The translations under genes and the position numbers were made by a program. DNA of 19,583 nt from assembly GCA_913009315.1 (NCBI GenBank), contig CAJVZA010000032.1, forward strand, positions 1-19,583, given 5' to 3'. A model generated the notes under the pieces. It was not told where the DNA came from and ran no database searches. It saw only the letters and a list, made by a program, of their open reading frames with translations. Below are positions 6,912 through 14,233 of the stretch, one piece after another. Each line of letters opens with the position of its first letter. The stretch's first letter is position 1. Source of the stretch: an uncultured Hippea sp. (lineage in GTDB: Bacteria > Campylobacterota_A > Desulfurellia > JAADFJ01).

Positions 6912-8261
6912 TCACATAGTTTCTGATTTTACGCTCTGAATTCTTTCGGTGATATGATCTTTTATCCATCGTCCGTCCCACAGATAGATCGGATCTACAG
7001 GCATCCCGGACACATAAACACCAAAATGAAGATGATCACCTTCGGCCATTCCCGTCTGACCGGTTACTCCGATTATATCTCCCTGTTTTACCTTCATACC
7101 CTTTTTTACATCAATCTTTGACAAGTGGGCATAAAGTGAAAAGAGGCCGAAGCCATGATCAATTATCACAACATTTCCGTAGAGGTAGAGCGTTCCTGTA
7201 AATTTAATTATACCGGATGCGGCAGCAGGTACGCTCGAATGAGCAATAGAGGCAAGATCGTAACCCAGGTGCATCTCTTTATCAATAAGCTGTTTTCCCA
7301 TAAAATAGCTTCTTAAATCGTCAAATTGTGATGTAACAATAGAATGCGGCAGTTGAAGAAATCTTCTATGCCACAGCAGATCGCTTTGGGATTTTGAGCA
7401 GATTTTTCGAATTTCGGAATTATCTTTTTGGCGCAGATTCCTATTTACATATAAAAATAGTTCTTTGCTGCTGCCGAACGATTTCCCTTCTGCTACCTGT
7501 TTTGCTTTGTCTATTGTCAAAGACGTAATCGTGAGAGGTGTTTTTCTAAAAATTTTCTGTTTCCAGTAAACAGGCAGATGCACAGTTGTTATATTCCCTG
7601 CAAGATCGACTGCCGATATAGTGGCATTGCCGATTCGTTTGTTGCTGTATATCGGCCATGTTATAAATGTTGAGAAAAAATTGTTTTTCCCCATCAGCGT
7701 CTTTGCGTTGTACCCGGGAAAATTGTATCCATCGACGCTGACCCATGTTTTTTGCAGAAATTTATCTTTAACGCTCCAGATCGGCAGTCCGATTCCTCCT
7801 TTGTCAATTCTTATTGGAAGTCCGTATATCTCAATCCGGGGCGGCTTTTTGTCTATTATCACATGTTTTTGTATGCTTTTGCTTGCTCCCTGTAGAAAAT
7901 ATCTGATACTTTTATCACTCGCAAAAACGTTGATTGTAGCGCTTCCATCCATCATATTTGCAGGAATTTTGAATTTTATCAACTTCTCATTGAAGTTATT
8001 CGTAAACCGTTTTTCAAAGACAGTGCCGGAAACAAGAGAGTTTGTAATTGTAACTCTTACTTCTTTTATCGCTGCTTTATTGTCGCTGATTGTTATGGAG
8101 TAGCTGCCTTTTCCTATATAGTTGTTTTTGGGCAGATAGATTTTTATGGGATGAAAACCAAGTCCGGAAATATAGTAGATTCCAAATAACAGAGCAAAAA
8201 AGATAATGACGGCAAATACGATTCTTCCCTTTCTTTTTTTTCTTCTAGTTGTGTAATACAT
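6912..8261 (-). CDS. Membrane-anchored M23 (LytM) peptidase
   Basis: The 449-residue protein has a basic N-terminus and one membrane anchor (about 14-35), a long extracytoplasmic beta-rich region (about 40-235) with Ig-like character, a linker, and a C-terminal M23 domain (about 325-440). The zinc and catalytic residues are present: H331 and D335 in HLGYD, H379 in YAHLS, and H410/H412 in GDHLHFG. It is therefore expected to be an active peptidoglycan endopeptidase in the envelope, cutting cross-links during growth or division. No LysM domain or coiled coil is obvious. Its start overlaps the end of cvpA by 17 bp, with AAAGGA ten bases upstream. The Ig-like region could be a regulatory or substrate-positioning module, by analogy with other multi-domain M23 proteins. 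Confidence 0.92.
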   Translation of the reverse strand: MYYTTRRKKRKGRIVFAVIIFFALLFGIYYISGLGFHPIKIYLPKNNYIGKGSYSITISDNKAAIKEVRVTITNSLVSGTVFEKRFTNNFNEKLIKFKIPANMMDGSATINVFASDKSIRYFLQGASKSIQKHVIIDKKPPRIEIYGLPIRIDKGGIGLPIWSVKDKFLQKTWVSVDGYNFPGYNAKTLMGKNNFFSTFITWPIYSNKRIGNATISAVDLAGNITTVHLPVYWKQKIFRKTPLTITSLTIDKAKQVAEGKSFGSSKELFLYVNRNLRQKDNSEIRKICSKSQSDLLWHRRFLQLPHSIVTSQFDDLRSYFMGKQLIDKEMHLGYDLASIAHSSVPAAASGIIKFTGTLYLYGNVVIIDHGFGLFSLYAHLSKIDVKKGMKVKQGDIIGVTGQTGMAEGDHLHFGVYVSGMPVDPIYLWDGRWIKDHITERIQSVKSETM

Positions 8262-8769
8262 CGTTTTTTATCCTTTTTATAGATTTTTTTAGCCAATTTC
8301 CGGCAGTTGGAGAGGCTATTCGGTTGTTTATTATTGACAGCAGAGGTGAAGAGCGGACAAGCTGTTTCGAAAAATTCCTTGATGGTCCGAAGTTTTGAAG
8401 CAAAAAAACTGTAAGGGCTGTCAAAACAACTATTTTTGTAAGTGAAAACAGAGAGCCCAATATCTTATCGATTACGCCTGTTGCACCTTTGGCTACAAGC
8501 AGATGCAGCAGAAAGCCGGCAAGCAGCGCTATTACGTAAAAAAGCAGAAATGTCAGTAAAAATGCCACAGCCGACAGGACGGATGGAGGGAGAGCCAGCC
8601 TGTTTGTCAGGCTGGAAGCCACAAGCGGATAATATATCTTTGCCATCTCTATCGCCAATATGAGTCCTATCAAGCTCGATAGTTCCCTGATAAGGCCGCG
8701 TTTTGCTCCCCTTACCATAAAAAGCAAAAACAATGCTATCAGCAGAAGATCAACAATTCCAAATTTCAT
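8245..8769 (-). CDS. cvpA: CvpA family membrane protein
   Basis: The 174-residue protein has four hydrophobic segments and the typical CvpA opening: an N-terminal helix beginning FGIVDLLLIALFL, then RGAKRGLIRELSSLIGLILA. A second conserved stretch, GVIDKILGSLFSLTKIV, lies near residue 97. CvpA proteins are required for colicin V production in E. coli and are linked to envelope homeostasis. The molecular role is unsettled. The gene starts inside the last codons of the NFACT gene (20-bp overlap, no clear Shine-Dalgarno) and overlaps the M23 gene, so translation is probably coupled. Adjacent envelope functions fit an envelope role. Confidence 0.88.
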   Translation of the reverse strand: MKFGIVDLLLIALFLLFMVRGAKRGLIRELSSLIGLILAIEMAKIYYPLVASSLTNRLALPPSVLSAVAFLLTFLLFYVIALLAGFLLHLLVAKGATGVIDKILGSLFSLTKIVVLTALTVFLLQNFGPSRNFSKQLVRSSPLLSIINNRIASPTAGNWLKKSIKRIKNDVLHN

Positions 8770-10369
8770 CGGTCATTATTGTAATCGTTTTATAATTTTT
8801 GTATATAACCATTCCCAATTTTGCTCCTTTGGGCTTTTTTATAAACTTTTTTAGAGTGTAGTCTACATCTACCTTTTTATTTTTGGATGCCTTGCTGTTG
8901 ATGGCGGCTGTATAAGCGGCGTATTTAAGTTCTTTTTCCGAATAGCTGCCTTTTAATAAGATATGAGATCCGGGCACATCTTTTGCGTGAAACCATAAAT
9001 CATCTTTTCCTGCAAGATCAAAGGTTATCTTTTCATTTCCTTTTGCATTTTTACCGATATATATAACGGCAGCATCATTCAGCTGCTTTTTTATTATGTT
9101 ATCGGCCCGGATTGTCTTTATTCGCCTTTTCGCTTTTTTTTCTTTTATAATACCTGCCTGAAGAAGTTCATCTTCAACAGAGAGCAGTCCTTCTTCGGTG
9201 TTTGAGCGTTTCAGATCATAATCTATCTGCATAAGAACTTTTATATCGCCGTTTATCTTGTCTATTATCCCTTTTTTTATTGCAAGCGTTCTTTTGAATT
9301 TCTTTGACTGATTAAACAGGCGGTGCATATTTTCCGTAATCGTAAGCTCAGGTGAAATTTTTATTGATTCACCGGAAGGCTCATCCGGAAACTTTAGTAA
9401 AGATGTATGCGCATTTCCGTTTAGTCTGTAGAGATTTGATTTTATCAGCACTGCACAGTCTTCGTATTTTTTCCATCCTTTTGCTTCTTTCATTTCACCG
9501 GAAGCGTTTTGAAGTTTTTTATTTAGACGAGAAAGTTCTTTTATTATAATTTTATTCAGATTTTCTCTTTTAATATCCATTTTTTTATTTTCTGTCTTTT
9601 GAACATAGAGATAATCGAATAATGCCGTGAAATCGGCAAAAACCCTGCTTTTTTGTTTCATGTCTGTTCTGAAGGGAAAGAGAATTTCCCTGTTTTTAAA
9701 ATATACTATTTTGGGCATAAAATTTTTGTTCAAAAATTGCTTTTTAACTTCAAAGAATTTTTCAGCTCCGTTTTCAATAATCATCTCGGCTGTTTTTTTA
9801 TCTATTCCGCAATAGTTTTTCATAATTTCTTCAATGTTAAGATTATCTTCTAAAAAATCGCTCTTTATGTTCCAGATCGGCAGTTTATATTGTTTTATCG
9901 GAGGCGGCCATTTTTTTCCTGATCTAACGGGCCTAACGGATTCAACGCTTCTCGGAGTAATTTTCAGGGCATAAAGTACCGTATCTGCATTATCTACAAC
10001 TATTATATTCGGATTTCTTCCCAAATATTCAAATATTATTTTATATTTGAATTTCCTGATACCGACAATCTTTTCCATACCGATCACCAAAACTTTATCA
10101 GGAAGTGCTGTCTTGACATCGGTAACGGTAGATCCTATCAGATGACTTTTTGCATATTGATACAGATTGTCTTTTTCTGTAGATTTTGGAACATTCTTCT
10201 GAATAAAAATTGCTTGCGGATGCATACAGAAGGCGGCAGTTCTAATTTTGTGAGCCTTTTTGAATACTAAATAGAGACAGCCTTTAGACGACCTGATATC
10301 TACGATCGGTGATTTGACAAGCCATCCCGACAAAACATCGGATACGACTTTCAGAGTTAATGCATTCAT
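8750..10369 (-). CDS. rqcH: NFACT family ribosome rescue factor (RqcH-like)
   Basis: The 539-residue protein has the NFACT layout: an N-terminal NFACT-N domain with EYLGRNPNIIVVD (about 113-126), a central coiled-coil hairpin rich in Lys/Glu (about 270-400), and a C-terminal NFACT-R domain with DLWFHAKDVPGSHILLKG and KVDVDYTLKKFIKKPKGAK. RqcH recruits tRNA-Ala to stalled 50S subunits and adds alanine tails that mark nascent chains for degradation. FbpA/Fbp54 relatives were once described as fibronectin binding. The DR pair needed for tailing in characterised members seems to be D91-K92 here, by hand alignment. The gene is slightly shorter than usual, its ATG lacks an obvious Shine-Dalgarno, and it follows the rpsU terminator, which fits a translation-linked role. 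Confidence 0.9.
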   Translation of the reverse strand: MNALTLKVVSDVLSGWLVKSPIVDIRSSKGCLYLVFKKAHKIRTAAFCMHPQAIFIQKNVPKSTEKDNLYQYAKSHLIGSTVTDVKTALPDKVLVIGMEKIVGIRKFKYKIIFEYLGRNPNIIVVDNADTVLYALKITPRSVESVRPVRSGKKWPPPIKQYKLPIWNIKSDFLEDNLNIEEIMKNYCGIDKKTAEMIIENGAEKFFEVKKQFLNKNFMPKIVYFKNREILFPFRTDMKQKSRVFADFTALFDYLYVQKTENKKMDIKRENLNKIIIKELSRLNKKLQNASGEMKEAKGWKKYEDCAVLIKSNLYRLNGNAHTSLLKFPDEPSGESIKISPELTITENMHRLFNQSKKFKRTLAIKKGIIDKINGDIKVLMQIDYDLKRSNTEEGLLSVEDELLQAGIIKEKKAKRRIKTIRADNIIKKQLNDAAVIYIGKNAKGNEKITFDLAGKDDLWFHAKDVPGSHILLKGSYSEKELKYAAYTAAINSKASKNKKVDVDYTLKKFIKKPKGAKLGMVIYKNYKTITIMTDEIWNC

Positions 10370-10431
10370 TGATAATTTTTGTAACGCTTATTGCGATAAA
10401 ACGGATAGGTTAAATTACAGAGTGTTATACC

Positions 10432-10497
10432 AAAAAGACGATCTCAGGAGAGAGCATCTGTTCATTGCAGCTGCTCCAACAAGATGATCGTCTTTTT
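10432..10497 (-). terminator. Terminator hairpin after rpsU
   Basis: A perfect 12-bp inverted repeat, AAAAAGACGATC (10432-10443) and GATCGTCTTTTT (10486-10497), starts six bases beyond the rpsU stop. An inner GGAG/CTCC stem sits inside the 42-base loop. The outer stem ends in a T-run on either strand, so it can terminate in both directions. The loop is longer than in a classic intrinsic terminator. Between 10370 and 10431 I see no convincing promoter for the next gene, so partial read-through is possible. Confidence 0.6.
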
Positions 10498-10503
10498 AAT
10501 TGT

Positions 10504-10713
10504 TTACCTTCTGTACATTTTTTCTGACATTCGCTTTCTTTTGCGCGCTTTCTTTTTTGCCGCTACAAGCTCTCTCTTTTTCTTTTCGCTCGGTTTCTCA
10601 TAATGATCCCGTTTTTTAATCTCAGAAAGAATAGCTGCTCTTTCGCACTGTCTTTGAAAACGTTTGTAGGCCTCTTCGAACGATTCACCGTTTCTGACTA
10701 CAACGCCCGGCAT
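10504..10713 (-). CDS. rpsU: Ribosomal protein bS21
   Basis: The 69-residue basic protein opens [19 protein letters not shown] and continues with a [16 protein letters not shown] segment and an Arg/Lys-rich tail, all characteristic of bS21, a small-subunit protein near the anti-Shine-Dalgarno end of 16S rRNA that helps initiation. The length is normal for the family. The ATG is preceded by GGGGTGAT at suitable spacing. A promoter lies at 10747-10774 and a terminator immediately follows, so it is probably a strongly expressed short transcript with some read-through into the RqcH-like gene. Confidence 0.97.
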   Translation of the reverse strand: MPGVVVRNGESFEEAYKRFQRQCERAAILSEIKKRDHYEKPSEKKKRELVAAKKKARKRKRMSEKMYRR

Positions 10714-10746
10714 TACACATCACCCCGCTTTTTTTGATATTAAGCC

Positions 10747-10774
10747 ATCCTAACAGGCATTATGACAATGTCAA
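10747..10774 (-). promoter_or_regulatory. Promoter of rpsU with a palindrome over the -35 box
   Basis: Reading leftwards, -35 TTGACA (10774-10769), a 16-bp spacer and -10 TAGGAT (10752-10747) place the start near 10740, about 27 bases upstream of rpsU. The perfect palindrome TGACAATGTCA (10763-10773) overlaps the -35 box and could be an operator. That role is inference. Confidence 0.55.
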
Positions 10775-10825
10775 GCTTAATAAAGGTGTTTCGTACTTCC
10801 GTATTCGCAGGTTGAGAGGGTTGCT

Positions 10826-11395
10826 CTAATGTCTAAGATGAGTTGTTGAATCTTCATAAAATTTAATGAAAACTTTGTTTAACTGCTTAAATGTATCTTT
10901 AAAATAATAGATAAGAAAAGAAGATATTATCGAGACCGCAAATGATCCTGCAATATCAAGAGGAAAGTGAACGCCTATATAAATTCTGCAGATTCCTCCG
11001 ATTATACCCAAAACGGATAGTATTATTCCGGCAATTCTTGTTTTCTTGAAATACAGCAATGCAAATGCGATCGAGAGCATCAAGGTTGTGTGATCGGAAG
11101 GAAAAGATGTGTCAGGCGAATGAGGACTAAGCAGCTTGCCCATTCCTATCATATATGGTCTCGGGTGAAAATAAAAAAGCGAGATAAGAAAATTTATAGT
11201 AAGTCCGAGTGTAAAAGAATATCCGGCATACAGAGCTATCTGTTTGTTTTTGTAGAACCAGAGATACAGAAGGTACAGCGCAAATACCACAGGCATATAG
11301 TTGGCCAAAATGACCATAATCCGGTCAAAAAAATGATTGCTGCCTGCAAATCCGTTGATAAAATTGAATAATTGATAATTTATATGTTCCATCAT
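10826..11395 (-). CDS. PAP2-family undecaprenyl-diphosphate phosphatase (BcrC/YbjG-like)
   Basis: The 189-residue polytopic membrane protein has about five hydrophobic helices and the three PAP2 signature motifs: LFYFHPRPY (about 90-98), SFPSDHTT (about 115-122) and RIYIGVHFPLD (about 150-160). The histidines of the second and third motifs are the catalytic ones. The FHPRP and GVHFPLDI wording matches BcrC/YbjG, which recycle undecaprenyl diphosphate to the monophosphate carrier needed for peptidoglycan and O-antigen synthesis. Two ATGs stand in tandem at the start. GGAG is better spaced for the second (11392), so the protein may be one residue shorter. It is transcribed divergently from addB and stands alone. 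Confidence 0.9.
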   Translation of the reverse strand: MMEHINYQLFNFINGFAGSNHFFDRIMVILANYMPVVFALYLLYLWFYKNKQIALYAGYSFTLGLTINFLISLFYFHPRPYMIGMGKLLSPHSPDTSFPSDHTTLMLSIAFALLYFKKTRIAGIILSVLGIIGGICRIYIGVHFPLDIAGSFAVSIISSFLIYYFKDTFKQLNKVFIKFYEDSTTHLRH

Positions 11396-11519
11396 TGCTC
11401 CTTGAATAATCGATATTGTTTTCCGGAATTTGAAAGCAATTTCTTACTATAAAATCTTTGCCGTTTAATCTGTCTTATAATAACAAGGTTTTAGAAAATT
11501 CCCAACAGAGTTCGGATTA

Positions 11520-11570
11520 TGAAACCACTGCACAATAAGCTGTGAATTTGTCCATTGTATAGCGGTCTCA
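11520..11570. repeat. Short palindromic element of family B
   Basis: Arms of 17 bases (TGAAACCACTGCACAAT at 11520-11536 and ATTGTATAGCGGTCTCA at 11554-11570) pair at 13 positions around a 17-base loop. Both outer ends resemble TGAGACC, the end of the family B copy at 19283. ACCACTGCACAATAAGC (11524-11540) is identical in both. It sits between two divergent genes. The rest of 11396-11604 shows nothing I recognise. Confidence 0.6.
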
Positions 11571-11604
11571 GTATATTCATAGATTTTATGAAATATTCGG
11601 GTTA

Positions 11605-11632
11605 TTGATTAAAAAGTTGCGCAGACTACAAT
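11605..11632 (+). promoter_or_regulatory. Candidate promoter of addBA
   Basis: TTGATT (11605-11610), a 16-bp spacer and TACAAT (11627-11632) would start transcription at or next to the addB ATG (11639). No Shine-Dalgarno is visible before that ATG. If the promoter is real, the mRNA is leaderless or nearly so. Confidence 0.4.
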
Positions 11633-11638
11633 GATTTT

Positions 11639-14233
11639 ATGGGTATAATTTTGCATCAAACAGACATAAATCTTGTGCGGTTTATCTCCGGTTATGCATC
11701 GGAATCGTCGGCTGTGATTCTACCGACTAAGCGTGCTATAAGAGAATTTATTGGTCTGCGGCATGGCACTTCGGCGGCTCCGGATCTTTTTACCTATGAG
11801 GAATTCTTCAATTCGCTGCCGGATACGGGCGAATATATCGCAGCAGAAAAATTTATTAAGAATCTCTTTCTGAGAGAAGCGGTTTCAGGCATTAAAGATT
11901 CTGAAAAAATTATGAAGAATGATTTCGAATATATCAAAGATATAACTATGCTTGAAAGCTTTATAGATGATCTCGGCAGCTTCTATCGGGAGGTTGCAGC
12001 CGGTCAGGTTGATTTTGACAGGCTGAAAAGGTTTTCCGTTTACACTGAGTACTATAATCATATCAGCATATTGGAAAAAATTCAGAAGCGGTATATCGAA
12101 CTGCTGCATCAAAACGGTTTTACGGATATAGCGATGCTTAAAGCTGCCGGAGATATTAAAAAAATAACGAAATATGATGATATATATCTTGCTGCGAGCG
12201 GATTTCTCACAGATTTTGAAACGGGGGCGATAAAGAAGTTGTCGGATATGTGCAGCTTTCATATTGTTGCAGAAAAATCCGAAATTCCTAAAAAGATGGA
12301 AATGATTCTCAAAAGAGTTGTACCTGAACTAAAATCTGCTGCTGAAGATAAAATTCATGCCAATATTGAGGTGAGGCGATTTTCTACAAAATCGGCTATG
12401 GCAGGATGGATAATAAGAACAGTCAGATATGAATATTATCATAATGCTGTTCCGCCGGATAACATCAAAGTTGTGCTCCCCGATGAATCAATGGCTGATA
12501 TGCTGAGGATTTTTGATAGAGAAATGTTTAACTTTGCAAATGGGTTCGGACTTGATGAATCGGTATATTACAGCTATATCAAGGCTTTGTATGATCTGAA
12601 TGAAAACAGGACAGCCGGTCTGTACGGATCGGTCTATCTGATAAAACTGCTTAATCATCCATTTTCAAATAGCCGGACGGGCAGAGCTCTTTTGAGCAGA
12701 ATATACAAAGACGGTATGCCTGCGTGCAGCCTTTCGGATCAGGATCTTGAAACGCTTTCGCTGAACCGTTTCAGCAGAATTTATTACTCTGAGTTGATCA
12801 CTCTGCAGAATACCGCTAAGGAATTGCTTGAGATATTAAGAGAGTACTCAAAAGAATATGAGAAGCATAATCCGCCCGTTGATTACAGAAAGGCTGCCGA
12901 GACACTTTTTGATGAGCTTGAGCGATTGTCTATTTTGAACGAAAAATTTGTTGCATTGAAATCCTCGGGCGCAAATATGCTGAGGTATATTTTAAAGAGA
13001 CTCAAATCGATTCGTTTTCCCGATGCCGGAATCGGCAGAGTTAAGGTAATAGGAATGCTTGAAGCAAGACTTCTTGAGCAGGATGTTGTAATAATTCCAT
13101 CGCTGAACGATGGAATTTTGCCTAAGCAGATAAAAAAGGAGCTCTTTCTTAATAGTGTTATCAGAAAAGAATGCGGCCTTCCTGTGACAACTGACAGAGA
13201 AGAGCTCCAGCAGTATTACTTCAGGAGTATTATACGCTCATCTAAAACCGCTCATCTGGCTTATCTTGAGGGTGACGGACTTTCCGTGAGTAAATTTCTC
13301 TCGGATATTATGCTGGCATACGATTTGAAAGCCGAAACAGGCAATATGATGATAAATTATGTTACAGGGAAAGAGAGAATAACCGCCAAACAATTAAAAG
13401 CTCCTGCCGATAAAATTGAGAAGAACGATGTGATATTGAAAAAGCTCAGAACAATGAAATTCAGTGCACACGCAATTGATTCCTATAGAAAATGTCCATA
13501 CCAATTTTATCTCAGATATATAAAAGAGATACATAAAAAAAGCAGCTTTGATGATTATCCGTTTGAGCTTGGAAACATTGTCCATAGTGCACTTGCCGAG
13601 CTTTACAGAGACGGCAAAATCATAAATGATGAAGCTGTGCTGAGAAAACGATTTTCAGCTATTTTCGGCAGAATAGAAGACGAAAATAAAATAATCGGCT
13701 GCGATCCTTCGTATAGAATTAAAGCCGATTATTTTTTGTATAAAATCGAAAACTCGGATTTTTTTTATAATGAAGCGTCCTGCACGGCAGATAAGATTAT
13801 TACTGAACCGGAGTTTAGCAGCTCTATTGATGCCGGTTCTGCCGGAGAAGTGAAATTTATCGGCAGAGTGGACAGGATTGATCTTTATCACGATCATTTT
13901 GATATAATAGATTACAAAACAGGCAATATCAGCCGATATTCTGCAGCCGGCAAGAACTACAGCGTTCAGCTTCCCGTTTACGGATTTGCAATGCAGAACA
14001 GGTATGCATTGGAATGCAGCGGATTGTTTTATTATGATCTGAACAACTTCAAAAAGATTGATTTCGGGAATGCAAATGCCGATTGGACTACAGCTGAATT
14101 GATTGAGCAGGTTATGAAAGAGGTTAAAGCGGCGATTGAAGAAATTTTTGACATAAGCAGGCCTTTCAAAAAGATTGAGCGTCATTGCGCTTTTTGCGAT
14201 TATAGGGCTGTCTGTAGAAAATATGCAGATTAG
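11639..14233 (+). CDS. addB: AddB-like nuclease subunit with iron-sulfur nuclease domain
   Basis: The 864-residue protein is the second subunit of an AddAB helicase-nuclease, which resects double-strand breaks and loads RecA after a Chi-like signal. A C-terminal PD-(D/E)XK nuclease is complete: H649 in GNIVHSAL, D745 in GRVDRID, and D758/K760 in IIDYKTG. Four cysteines, C619 in RKCPYQF plus C850, C853 and C859, have the CX2CX5C spacing of the AddB 4Fe-4S cluster. The middle holds an inactivated helicase-like region (for example VVIIPSLNDGILPKQ near 485). No Walker A motif is present at the N-terminus, unlike Bacillus AddB, and the protein is shorter than the approximately 1160 residues of that enzyme. 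The stop overlaps the addA start by 11 bp. Confidence 0.92.
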   Translation: MGIILHQTDINLVRFISGYASESSAVILPTKRAIREFIGLRHGTSAAPDLFTYEEFFNSLPDTGEYIAAEKFIKNLFLREAVSGIKDSEKIMKNDFEYIKDITMLESFIDDLGSFYREVAAGQVDFDRLKRFSVYTEYYNHISILEKIQKRYIELLHQNGFTDIAMLKAAGDIKKITKYDDIYLAASGFLTDFETGAIKKLSDMCSFHIVAEKSEIPKKMEMILKRVVPELKSAAEDKIHANIEVRRFSTKSAMAGWIIRTVRYEYYHNAVPPDNIKVVLPDESMADMLRIFDREMFNFANGFGLDESVYYSYIKALYDLNENRTAGLYGSVYLIKLLNHPFSNSRTGRALLSRIYKDGMPACSLSDQDLETLSLNRFSRIYYSELITLQNTAKELLEILREYSKEYEKHNPPVDYRKAAETLFDELERLSILNEKFVALKSSGANMLRYILKRLKSIRFPDAGIGRVKVIGMLEARLLEQDVVIIPSLNDGILPKQIKKELFLNSVIRKECGLPVTTDREELQQYYFRSIIRSSKTAHLAYLEGDGLSVSKFLSDIMLAYDLKAETGNMMINYVTGKERITAKQLKAPADKIEKNDVILKKLRTMKFSAHAIDSYRKCPYQFYLRYIKEIHKKSSFDDYPFELGNIVHSALAELYRDGKIINDEAVLRKRFSAIFGRIEDENKIIGCDPSYRIKADYFLYKIENSDFFYNEASCTADKIITEPEFSSSIDAGSAGEVKFIGRVDRIDLYHDHFDIIDYKTGNISRYSAAGKNYSVQLPVYGFAMQNRYALECSGLFYYDLNNFKKIDFGNANADWTTAELIEQVMKEVKAAIEEIFDISRPFKKIERHCAFCDYRAVCRKYAD

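Noticed and set aside
7621-8103. 160-codon plus-strand frame inside the M23 peptidase gene
   Set aside because: It is antisense to a gene with clear domains and has no recognisable start context.
10486-10500. Family A end at the rpsU terminator (CAAGATGATCGT)
   Set aside because: Only about 12 bases match, and they are already explained by the terminator stem.
10775-10825. Possible small family A relative between rpsU and the PAP2 gene
   Set aside because: TTAATAAAGGTGT is shared with the copy at 80-274, and GAGGGTTGCTCT is loosely like the other end, but the match is short and the middle absent, so chance cannot be excluded.
14175-14222. Upstream ATG for addA at 14175
   Set aside because: It lengthens the overlap with addB to 59 bp and adds residues before Walker A. 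The ATG at 14223 fits the family better.
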